Shown piece by piece: positions 6,661 through 12,536 of a DNA stretch of 14,593 bases (its first letter is position 1; each line of letters starts with the position of its first letter). A model generated the notes under the pieces. It ran no database searches, was not told the origin of the DNA, and saw only the letters and a list, made by a program, of their open reading frames with translations. The stretch is taken from assembly GCA_041485385.1 (NCBI GenBank), contig JBGPJM010000123.1:1-14593 (forward strand), in the 5' to 3' direction. The DNA comes from JBGPJM01 sp041485385 (GTDB lineage Bacteria; Planctomycetota; Phycisphaerae; Phycisphaerales; UBA1924). The translations under genes were made by a program, and so were the position numbers.

Positions 6661-7728
6661 TTACGAGGGGCGCCGCAGCACGGCGCCGAGGGTGGCGGTG
6701 ATGAGGGCGTCCCAGCCGCGATCGAAGGTCATTTCCAGCCGCGGCCGGACGACCTCGCAGGGCCACCGGGCTCGGGCAGACCGGAGCTTGCACCAGTCCT
6801 TCTCGGTGGTAAGGATCGCGCCCGCGCCGTGCCTGCGCGCCAGGTCGACAATCCGGTTCACGGTGCGAGGGCCATAGGGGTCGTGGTCAGGCAGGACGCA
6901 GCGGTCGGCGATCACGATCCCTGGGCAGGCGGCCGCGCGTGCGAGAAAGGCGCTGGGGTTGCCGATCGCGCAGACAACGACGACAGTCTTGCCGTTGAGC
7001 CAGTCCAGGGGTGCCCGCTGCTCAACATCGCCTGTGGCCTGGGCAAGGTCGGCCCACTCATGCCGTGCGACGGCCTGGGCTGCGCGCGGGGCGATGCCAC
7101 GCACTAACTCCAGCAGGCGTTCGACCGCTCCGGGCGCGACAAGCTCGGCGTGCGTGACGACGATCGCGCCGGCCCGTGCGAGCGACGAGACGGGCTCACG
7201 CAACCAGCCGGCGGGGAGGAGCCGGTCAACGAACGTATCGCGCGAGGCGTCGAGGAGAACGATGTCAAGGTCGCGGGCAAGACGGCGATGCTGGAACCCG
7301 TCGTCGAGAACCACGCAATCGACATCCCGGCCGTGTTCGGAAGCGAACAGCGCTCGAAGGCCGGCTGCCCGATCGGGCTGAGTGACGACCGGGACTCCGG
7401 GGAGCAGACCCGCGTAGAGCCGGCTCTCGTCCGACGCGGGCCCGTGCCGGCCGCCCAGGGTGTAGCCGCGCATCGCGATGCAGGGCCGATGGCCGCGCTG
7501 GGCGAGCGCGCCAGCGAGCCGCGCGACCATCGGCGTCTTGCCCGTGCCGCCGATGGACAGGTTGCCGACGCTGATGACCGGACGGTCGAGGCGTGTCACG
7601 CCCGCGCCGCGGTCGAAACGGCGGTTGCGTCGGTTGATCTCCACGCGGTACAGCGTTTCGCCCAGGCGGGCCACGGGCGCGAGCCAACGCGGCAACGGCC
7701 CGGCGTCCGATGCCCGGGGGATGCTCAT
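6661..7728 (-). CDS. lpxK: Tetraacyldisaccharide 4'-kinase (lipid A biosynthesis)
   Basis: 355 residues from ATG 7728. LpxK phosphorylates the 4' position of the lipid A disaccharide at the cytoplasmic face of the inner membrane. Signatures in order: WLAPVARLGETLYRVEINRR (15-34), SVGNLSIGGTGKTPMVARLA with P-loop GGTGKT (60-65), DDGFQHRRLARDLDIVLLDA (142-161), LLPAGWLREP (170-179), LPDHDPYGPRTV (279-290) and LTTEKDWCKL (306-315). Length fits the family. Start choice is uncertain: neither ATG 7728 nor an in-frame ATG at 7791 has a clear Shine-Dalgarno, and the latter would overlap the upstream membrane-protein gene by 26 bases and add a lower-GC3 stretch. It lies 37 bases after that gene and 75 bases before hldE, so the LPS enzymes look co-expressed. 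Confidence 0.93.
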   Translation of the reverse strand: MSIPRASDAGPLPRWLAPVARLGETLYRVEINRRNRRFDRGAGVTRLDRPVISVGNLSIGGTGKTPMVARLAGALAQRGHRPCIAMRGYTLGGRHGPASDESRLYAGLLPGVPVVTQPDRAAGLRALFASEHGRDVDCVVLDDGFQHRRLARDLDIVLLDASRDTFVDRLLPAGWLREPVSSLARAGAIVVTHAELVAPGAVERLLELVRGIAPRAAQAVARHEWADLAQATGDVEQRAPLDWLNGKTVVVVCAIGNPSAFLARAAACPGIVIADRCVLPDHDPYGPRTVNRIVDLARRHGAGAILTTEKDWCKLRSARARWPCEVVRPRLEMTFDRGWDALITATLGAVLRRPS

Positions 7729-7765
7729 TTGACTGATCGAAAGCGGTCCCGCTCGCCCGGCGCTC

Positions 7766-8215
7766 TCAGGGCGCGCCACGGCGCGCTCCATCGTCGGCCC
7801 GGACCGCCACGGCGCGACGGGCCATCAGCTCGTTCTTCAGGTTGTCGCGCATCTGGCGACGAAGGACCCGGCGTGCGGCGGTGTGCAGCCGGAGCGTGTT
7901 CACCGCATCGAACCCGGCCAGGGCGATGACCAGGGGCAGGAGGCCCATGATGACCATCCAGACCAGGACGAACTCTCGCGCCTGGTCGGGCGCATCGCCC
8001 ATGCCGCCGCCCCGCATGATGGACAGGGCGTAGGCGAGCATCGCCGTGACGAAGAGCATGAGCACGCCGTTGGCGGTGCGGATGCGCTTGCGGCTGGCGG
8101 GCATGTCGGTCTGCTGGATCGCGACCGTGTGCGCGGCGATGACCAGCATGGCCGCGCCCGCGATCGGCAGCACCAGCCACGCCGGGAGGATCGGGCTTGA
8201 AGCGAGAGTGACCAT
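7766..8215 (-). CDS. Three-helix inner-membrane protein of unknown function
   Basis: 149 residues from ATG 8215, with GGAG about 11 bases upstream; an in-frame GTG at 8257 would add 14 very basic residues. Hydrophobic segments lie at about residues 8-33 (WLVLPIAGAAMLVIAAHTVA), 48-68 (NGVLMLFVTAMLAYALSIMR) and 80-102 (FVLVWMVIMGLLPLVIALAG). A basic, Arg-rich cytoplasmic tail follows (HTAARRVLRRQMRDNLKNEL). No catalytic or binding motif is obvious and I do not recognise the family. It sits between maf and lpxK on the same strand with gaps of 51 and 37 bases, suggesting co-transcription with the envelope genes. Confidence 0.75.
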   Translation of the reverse strand: MVTLASSPILPAWLVLPIAGAAMLVIAAHTVAIQQTDMPASRKRIRTANGVLMLFVTAMLAYALSIMRGGGMGDAPDQAREFVLVWMVIMGLLPLVIALAGFDAVNTLRLHTAARRVLRRQMRDNLKNELMARRAVAVRADDGARRGAP

Positions 8216-8266
8216 CCTGATCTTGCTCCGCCGGGTCCGTCCCCGCGCCCGGTCCACGACACAAGC

Positions 8267-9001
8267 CTAGCTCATGGCCAGCCGCGAGCAAGCATCCGCG
8301 AACTCCGCCAGTCGCCGGCGGAGCTTTGTCATGGGGAGGCCCATAATGGTGGTCGGATCGCCGTCGAACTCGATCGGCCAGCCGTCGTCGAGGCGCTCAC
8401 GCAGGTTATAGGCGCCGGCCTTGCCGCGCCATTGCCCGCCGGCGATATACGCGCCGATGCGGTCCTCGCCGAGGACGCCGACGCGCACACGTGCGCGGTC
8501 CACAAGCATGTCGCGCCGGCCGGTGCCGGCATCGACCAGGGCCACGCCGGTGAGGACCTCGTGCTCGCCGTTCTCGAGCAGGCGGATGATCCGCTCGGCA
8601 TCGGGGGCGTCGTTCGGCTGGCCGATGATCTGCCCGGCGGAGGCGCTCAACGCGGCGCGGCCCGCCGGCTTCCACACCACGGTGTCGGCGCCGACGATGA
8701 CCAGTTCGCCGGGCGCGTAGGACCACTCGCCGAGGCGGTGCATCGTGGCGGCGGCCTTGAAATAGGCCAGCGCGGCCACCCACTCCGCGGGGCTCACGCC
8801 GCCGCGCACAAGGCAACCGTCGTCCACGCCGGGGTGCGAGGCGACGTGCTCGATGCCGTGCTGAGCGAGGAGCAGGCGCCGACGCGGCGACTGGCTGGCC
8901 AGATGAACACGGGGGAGAGCGAGGGCCGGCCGGGCGGCGCCCTCCGGTGCCCGAGAAGACTCGTCCAGTGCGTCCATTGCGATGCTCATTGTGGCCACCA
9001 T
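8267..9001 (-). CDS. maf: Maf-family nucleotide pyrophosphatase
   Basis: 244 residues from ATG 9001, preceded by AAGAGA about 6 bases upstream; an in-frame TTG at 9022 would add seven residues. Maf proteins hydrolyse non-canonical or modified nucleoside triphosphates to monophosphates and have been linked to septum control. Family motifs: LASQSPRRRLLL (34-45, substrate-binding S-x-PR), VGADTVVW (103-110, Asp106 as the expected catalytic acid), GQP (127-129), ERIIRLLENGEHEVLTGVAL (136-155), QWRGKAGAYNLRE (190-202) and GDPTTIMGLPM (214-224). A roughly 30-residue N-terminal extension before the domain is unusual. Substrate class (dTTP/UTP versus m7GTP type) cannot be fixed by eye. It is the first gene of the minus-strand block and diverges from the omega-amidase gene. 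Confidence 0.92.
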   Translation of the reverse strand: MVATMSIAMDALDESSRAPEGAARPALALPRVHLASQSPRRRLLLAQHGIEHVASHPGVDDGCLVRGGVSPAEWVAALAYFKAAATMHRLGEWSYAPGELVIVGADTVVWKPAGRAALSASAGQIIGQPNDAPDAERIIRLLENGEHEVLTGVALVDAGTGRRDMLVDRARVRVGVLGEDRIGAYIAGGQWRGKAGAYNLRERLDDGWPIEFDGDPTTIMGLPMTKLRRRLAEFADACSRLAMS

Positions 9002-9101
9002 GCCGTTCTCTTTAGGATTCAACCGGCGAGAGTTGCGTGAAGATGCGGCGGTTCACGGCTGCAGACCGACGGCTGAACGTGGGCGCGTGTGGACTGATTG
9101 C

Positions 9102-9117
9102 GAAGAGTTGACTCTTC
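9102..9117. promoter_or_regulatory. Palindrome in the maf/amidase divergent spacer; possible operator
   Basis: GAAGAGT-TG-ACTCTTC has perfect 7-bp arms with a 2-base centre. It lies 100 bases upstream of maf and 112 bases upstream of the amidase start, a suitable site for a dimeric regulator acting on both. No binding protein can be named. Confidence 0.3.
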
Positions 9118-9147
9118 CTGGTGTTTGACGGCTCCGGCGGCTGCGGG

Positions 9148-9160
9148 TTCCGTCACGGAA
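9148..9160. promoter_or_regulatory. Second short palindrome in the divergent spacer
   Basis: TTCCGT-C-ACGGAA has 6-bp arms around a single base, 43 bases upstream of the proposed -10 element of the amidase gene. It could be an operator half of a two-site arrangement with the palindrome at 9102, or chance. Confidence 0.25.
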
Positions 9161-9202
9161 TCATCGGGCGCCCGTTCCGGGCTCTCCGGGCGGGCTTCCC
9201 CA

Positions 9203-9220
9203 TACGATGTTGCCGAGGAG
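9203..9220 (+). promoter_or_regulatory. Candidate -10 element and ribosome-binding site of the amidase gene
   Basis: TACGAT at 9203-9208 matches a -10 hexamer; no convincing -35 is seen. GAGGAG at 9215-9220, 9 bases before the ATG, is a strong Shine-Dalgarno and fixes the start at 9230 rather than the longer in-frame extension. Confidence 0.4.
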
Positions 9221-9229
9221 CCTCGGATC

Positions 9230-10117
9230 ATGCGGGCACACCTGGTGCAGATGGACATTGCGTGGGAGGACAAGGAAGCGAACTACCTGAAGGTGGGGGT
9301 GCTGCTCTCCGGCGCAGACGTTGCGCCGGGTGATCTCATCGTCCTGCCGGAGATGTTCGACACAGGTTTCTCGCTGAATCCCGACCGGACCGCCGACGCG
9401 GTCGAAGGCGGGACGACGATTGAGTTCCTGCGGGGACTGGCGAAGCAGCTGGGTGCCGTGGTGCAGGGCGCACGCACGATCGCGGCCCCTCCGCCTCCCC
9501 ACGGGGACGGCAAGGGAAGGAATATGGCCACGATCATCGGGGCCGGCGGCGAGGTGCTCGCCGAGTACGCCAAGGTGCACCCCTTCTCATACGGGCGTGA
9601 ACCGGAGCGGTTCACGGGCGGTGACAAAGTGGTGACGTACACGTGGACGCGCGTGGATGATCGGCCCGTCAACGTCTGCCCGGCGGTGTGCTACGACCTG
9701 CGGTTCCCCGAGCTCTTCAGGCTGGGGCTGCTGGCGGGGGCGGAGGTGATCGCGATCGGGGCGAACTGGCCCGCGGCGAGGGCGGGCCACTGGCGAACGC
9801 TGCTCGTCGCGCGGGCGATCGAGAACCAGGCGGTGGTGCTGGGCGTCAATCGAACGGGCGCGGACCCGAACCTGGAGTACGGCGGCGGGACGATCGCGGT
9901 GGGGGCGCGGGGCGAGGTGCTCGGAGAGCTGGGTGAGCACGAGAGCGTGCTGAGCGTGGAGGTTGACATCGGCGCGGTGAGGGAATGGCGGAAGACGTTC
10001 CCGGCGTGGAGGGATGTGAAACTGATCCAGGGCGCCATCATGCGGGTGCTCCGTGAAATGCCGGTCGGCGGCGTCAGCGGGTGGTGGCAACGCGGTCGAC
10101 CTCTTCCATGGTCGTGA
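9230..10117 (+). CDS. Nitrilase-superfamily omega-amidase (YafV/NIT2 type)
   Basis: 295 residues from ATG 9230. It has the carbon-nitrogen hydrolase triad: Glu41 in VLPEMFDTGF, Lys115 in EYAKVHPFSYG and Cys154 in PAVCYDLRFPELFR. GANWPAARAGHWRTLLVARA, IENQ, GVNRTG and the YGGGT segment near 217 match the YafV/NIT2 branch, which hydrolyses alpha-ketoglutaramate or alpha-ketosuccinamate as a repair or methionine-salvage step. The domain fills the protein and it should be cytosolic. It is the only plus-strand gene in the first 12 kb after the left edge, diverging from maf. The last 15 codons overlap the end of the convergent FHA-ATPase gene by 44 bases. The family is secure; the exact amide substrate is inferred. 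Confidence 0.9.
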   Translation: MRAHLVQMDIAWEDKEANYLKVGVLLSGADVAPGDLIVLPEMFDTGFSLNPDRTADAVEGGTTIEFLRGLAKQLGAVVQGARTIAAPPPPHGDGKGRNMATIIGAGGEVLAEYAKVHPFSYGREPERFTGGDKVVTYTWTRVDDRPVNVCPAVCYDLRFPELFRLGLLAGAEVIAIGANWPAARAGHWRTLLVARAIENQAVVLGVNRTGADPNLEYGGGTIAVGARGEVLGELGEHESVLSVEVDIGAVREWRKTFPAWRDVKLIQGAIMRVLREMPVGGVSGWWQRGRPLPWS

Positions 10118-11690
10118 CGCCGCGGGCGACGAGCTGCCATCCGGACTGCACGAGGGTGGTGAAGAGCCCGGTTTCGATGACTTTCTTCATGGCCTGGATG
10201 CTGGGCTCGGTGAGGATGACGTCGCGGAGCTCGTCGGTGAAGTCGAGAAGCTCGAAGAGGGCGCGCCGGCCGCGGTAGCCGGTGCGGAGACACTGGACGC
10301 AGCCGGTGGCGACGTGGACGTCGACCTGACCCTCGAGGAAGCGGCCCATGCGGGTGGCCTGGCTGGGGGTGACGCGGACGGGTCGCTTGCAGTTGTCGCA
10401 GAGGGTTCGGACGAGGCGCTGCGCGAGGACGACCTCAAGGGAGTTGGAGACGAGGTAGGGCTCGATCTTGAGGTCGAGCAGGCGGAAGACCGAGGAGATG
10501 GTGTCGCGGGCGTGGACGGTGGAAAAGACCAGGTGGCCGGTCATGGCGGCCTGCATGGCGGTGCGGGCGGTCTCTTCGTCGCGGATCTCGCCGACGAGGA
10601 TCACGTCGGGGTCCTGGCGGAGGACGGAGCGGAGGAGCGAGCCGAAGGTGTTCCCCTTGGAGTCGTCGGTGGGGATCTGGGTGACGTTGTCGATGTGGTA
10701 CTCGACGGGGTCCTCGATGGTGATGACGTTCTTCTTCTCGCGGTCGATCTCGCGGAGGGCGTTGTAGAGCGTGGTGGTCTTGCCGGAGCCGGTGGGGCCG
10801 CAGACCAGGAGGAGGCCGGCGTCCTTGTCGCAGATCTGGCGGATGCGCTCATGCATGTATGGGGGAAGGCCCAGGTCGGTTAGCCGAGTGGGGGCGTCGC
10901 GCATGTCGAGGACGCGCATGACGAGCTTCTGGCCCTGGACGGAGGGGGTGAAGCTGATGCGGTAATCGACGCGCCGGTTCTGGAACTTGGCGGAGAAATG
11001 CCCGTCGAGGACGGCCTCGCGCCCGGTGGGGCGGAGCTGGCAGGCGGTCTTGACCAGCCCGCCGACGAGCTCGCCGACGATGTTGGGGAGCTCGCAGATG
11101 CCGACCATCTGGCCGTCGACGCGCATACGGACGTGAACGGCGTCGCCCTTGGGCTCACAATGAATGTCGGTGGCGCGGGACTTGGACGCGGCGAGCAGGA
11201 GGAGGCGGACGGCCTTGGAGCCGTCGGAGTCACCGGTGAGAGCCGCGGAGACCTTGCCGCGGCCGTCGATGAGCTCGACCTTCTCGTCGATGCCGCCCTT
11301 GGGGGGGAGCATCTCGATGAGCTCGCCGAGGTCGACGAGCCACGTGGGGTCCTTGAGGTCGGCCTTGGCGCGGGCCTCGGTCTGGCGCTCCTTGAGGGTG
11401 GCCTCGGCCTCGAGGACGAACTCGTGGGAGCCGACCTTGACGACGTCGCCCTCCTTGAGCGCGGCGTCGGCGACCTTGACGCCGTTGACCTTGGTGCCGT
11501 TGCGCGATTCGAGGTCGCGGAGGCGGACGCCGCCCTCGCCGTCGGGCTCGATGACGCAGTGGTAGCGCGAGGCGAGGTCGTCCTTGATGGGGAAGGTGTT
11601 GTCGGGGTGACGCCCGATCGAGATCGGTTTGTCACTGACGGCGACGCCGTGGCCGGCACGGTTCGTCGGCGTCAACTGATAAAGTGGCAT
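10074..11690 (-). CDS. FHA-domain / GspE-PilB-type secretion ATPase fusion
   Basis: 538 residues from ATG 11690 (MPLYQLTPTN), where the FHA fold naturally begins; GGAG lies 11 bases upstream. Residues about 5-95 are an FHA phosphothreonine-binding domain with its hallmark residues: SIGRHPDN (Arg27), SRYH (Ser41, His44) and ESRNGTKVNG (Asn64, Asn69). Residues about 150-538 are a type II secretion/type IV pilus assembly ATPase: Walker A GPTGSGKT (298-305), Asp box (about 321-330), Walker B DPDVILVGEIRD (360-371), His box TGHLVFSTVHA (384-394) and a Zn-binding tetracysteine (C431, C434, C464, C467). The usual GspE/PilB N-terminal domain is missing and the FHA takes its place. An upstream ATG (11747) with a good ribosome site exists, but its 19 codons are not GC3-rich. 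No pilus or secretin genes are adjacent. Confidence 0.92.
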   Translation of the reverse strand: MPLYQLTPTNRAGHGVAVSDKPISIGRHPDNTFPIKDDLASRYHCVIEPDGEGGVRLRDLESRNGTKVNGVKVADAALKEGDVVKVGSHEFVLEAEATLKERQTEARAKADLKDPTWLVDLGELIEMLPPKGGIDEKVELIDGRGKVSAALTGDSDGSKAVRLLLLAASKSRATDIHCEPKGDAVHVRMRVDGQMVGICELPNIVGELVGGLVKTACQLRPTGREAVLDGHFSAKFQNRRVDYRISFTPSVQGQKLVMRVLDMRDAPTRLTDLGLPPYMHERIRQICDKDAGLLLVCGPTGSGKTTTLYNALREIDREKKNVITIEDPVEYHIDNVTQIPTDDSKGNTFGSLLRSVLRQDPDVILVGEIRDEETARTAMQAAMTGHLVFSTVHARDTISSVFRLLDLKIEPYLVSNSLEVVLAQRLVRTLCDNCKRPVRVTPSQATRMGRFLEGQVDVHVATGCVQCLRTGYRGRRALFELLDFTDELRDVILTEPSIQAMKKVIETGLFTTLVQSGWQLVARGVTTMEEVDRVATTR

Positions 11691-11728
11691 CTGCGGGTCG
11701 GCTCCAGGAGACAGGGAATGCTGCAACA

Positions 11729-11734
11729 ATACTA
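11729..11734 (-). promoter_or_regulatory. Candidate -10 element for the FHA-ATPase gene
   Basis: TAGTAT preceded by TGG (extended -10 style) lies 39 bases upstream of ATG 11690 on the minus strand. It falls inside the 19-codon N-terminal extension, which would favour the shorter protein. No good -35 is seen. Confidence 0.3.
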
Positions 11735-11840
11735 CCAGAGAGGACATGTGCGGCCCTTCGAACGAAGACGATGAGGCGCGGGTACGCGGAGGGCGGGGCG
11801 GTGACGCGGGGGGTGCGGGAGGAGGGACGGGGTTCGCCCA

Positions 11841-11951
11841 GGTTCGGACGAGTTCCGTTGAGTTCGGGGGTGGTTTCGGCGAGTTCGGGGGCACTTTCTG
11901 CGAGTTCCGTCGACTTTCGTTGACTTTTTGCGATTTTTTTTGACTTTTCCG
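11841..11951. repeat. Degenerate 10-bp repeat with helically phased T-tracts (probable curved DNA)
   Basis: About eleven units of consensus GA(G/C)TT(C/T)NG start near 11841, 11850, 11860, 11872, 11881, 11892, 11902, 11912, 11922, 11932 and 11942. The last five are spaced exactly 10 bp. From 11912 the units become GACTTTCG, GACTTTTTG, GATTTTTTTT and GACTTTTCC, placing T-tracts one helical turn apart, which is known to bend DNA. The 10-bp period is not a multiple of three, so it argues against coding. Confidence 0.65.
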
Positions 11952-11964
11952 GATGGGGAAATCC

Positions 11965-11995
11965 GCTGTAACTCTTTGCAAATAAATGGCTTAAC
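11965..11995. repeat. GTAA-TTTGCAAA dyad element, copy A
   Basis: Contains GCTGTAACTCTTTGCAAAT followed by AAATGGCTTAAC. The core TTTGCAAA is a perfect palindrome and the flanks (GTAA and TTAAC) are loosely inverted. Related sequences occur at 14172 and 14292, so this looks like a dispersed intergenic element. Confidence 0.5.
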
Positions 11996-12116
11996 GTCGG
12001 TTTGCGGCAACTAGCTTTGCGCCGGGGTGTGATGTCGGCGGCGTGGGGTAGTGGGTGGCGGAGAGAGGGCTCTCGCGGAGGCGCGGGGAGCGCCGAGGGG
12101 GCGCTGAAGCGGAACA

Positions 12117-12138
12117 ACCGATCGATCGGGCGATCGGT
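12117..12138. repeat. GATC-rich inverted repeat
   Basis: Arms ACCGATCG and CGATCGGT are perfect complements across a 6-base spacer ATCGGG, with GATCG occurring three times in the span. Could be a hairpin or protein-binding site; no known consensus is recognised. Confidence 0.4.
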
Positions 12139-12177
12139 CGGCGCCCGTGGTGCTGGTTGCATGCCCCCCTCCCGTGG

Positions 12178-12200
12178 GCCCGCGCGATGGAGGCGCGGGC
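12178..12200. repeat. Perfect 8-bp GC hairpin
   Basis: GCCCGCGC and GCGCGGGC arms around the 7-base loop GATGGAG. No T-run follows on either strand, so it is not an intrinsic terminator for either flanking gene. Confidence 0.45.
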
Positions 12201-12246
12201 GAACGAGAGGAAGATAGTGGCCGGGCTCGCGAGGGCAAGAGAAAAA

Positions 12247-12298
12247 TGGGGTATGTCCCCAATCTGGCGCGCAGTCGGACATGTCCCGGGGCGGGACA
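12247..12298. repeat. Cluster of GTCCC inverted repeats (REP-like)
   Basis: Three dyads sit within 52 bases: TGGGG-TATGT-CCCCA (12247-12261), the palindrome GGACATGTCC (12277-12286) and TGTCCC-GGGGC-GGGACA (12282-12298). ATGTCCC occurs twice as a direct repeat. Density and form resemble REP/MITE-type palindromic units; no transposase is linked here. Confidence 0.45.
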
Positions 12299-12447
12299 CC
12301 CGAGACGATGAAAAAAGGCGGCTGCGGCGGTACGAACGGCGTGCGACTCCGGCCTTATTTTCAGAACAGGATGGGTCCATCGGTGCAAGTTCTGCCCGCG
12401 AAGACGGGGCCGCGGGCCTGGTCGGCCGGAGTGGTTGAGGGAGAAGA

Positions 12448-12482
12448 AGGCATCGAGGCATGAGGCATCAAGGCATCCAGGC
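12448..12482 (+). repeat. AGGCAT short tandem repeat upstream of serS
   Basis: AGGCATCG, AGGCATG, AGGCATCA, AGGCATCC and AGGCG follow each other with 7-8 bp spacing. A near-identical array based on AGGCGT lies downstream of serS at 14379. Confidence 0.7.
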
Positions 12483-12523
12483 GACGGATGGGGCAAAGGG
12501 ACGGACGGAATCGCCTTGCCAGC

Positions 12524-12529
12524 TACACT
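12524..12529 (+). promoter_or_regulatory. Candidate -10 element placing serS transcription start at or next to its ATG
   Basis: TACACT ends 7 bases before the serS ATG at 12537. With the normal distance from -10 to the start site, transcription would begin at or one base before the A of ATG, giving a leaderless mRNA. Consistent with this, no Shine-Dalgarno is present between the element and the ATG. No clear -35 is seen. Confidence 0.4.
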
Positions 12530-12536
12530 CAGCACC

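Larger units (their letters stand above)
11691..12536. other. Divergent intergenic region between the FHA-ATPase gene and serS
   Basis: 846 bases with no convincing gene: the open frames here are Arg/Pro/Ser-rich translations of GC-biased DNA on either strand. It contains, left to right, a candidate -10 for the ATPase gene, a 10-bp phased repeat rich in T-tracts, a GTAA-TTTGCAAA dyad, several GC hairpins and GTCCC repeats, an AGGCAT short tandem repeat and the serS start region. Confidence 0.7.

Noticed and set aside
10074..10117. Convergent overlap of the amidase and ATPase genes as an antisense control device
   Set aside because: A 44-base tail-to-tail overlap is common in compact genomes and nothing else suggests regulation.
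11691..11981. 97-residue N-terminal extension of the FHA-ATPase
   Set aside because: It translates the 10-bp repeat array (period not divisible by three) and lacks GC3 bias; the FHA fold starts at 11690.
12435..12536. 34-codon N-terminal extension of SerRS
   Set aside because: It translates the AGGCAT repeat; MIDLKQLRENP is the normal SerRS N-terminus.
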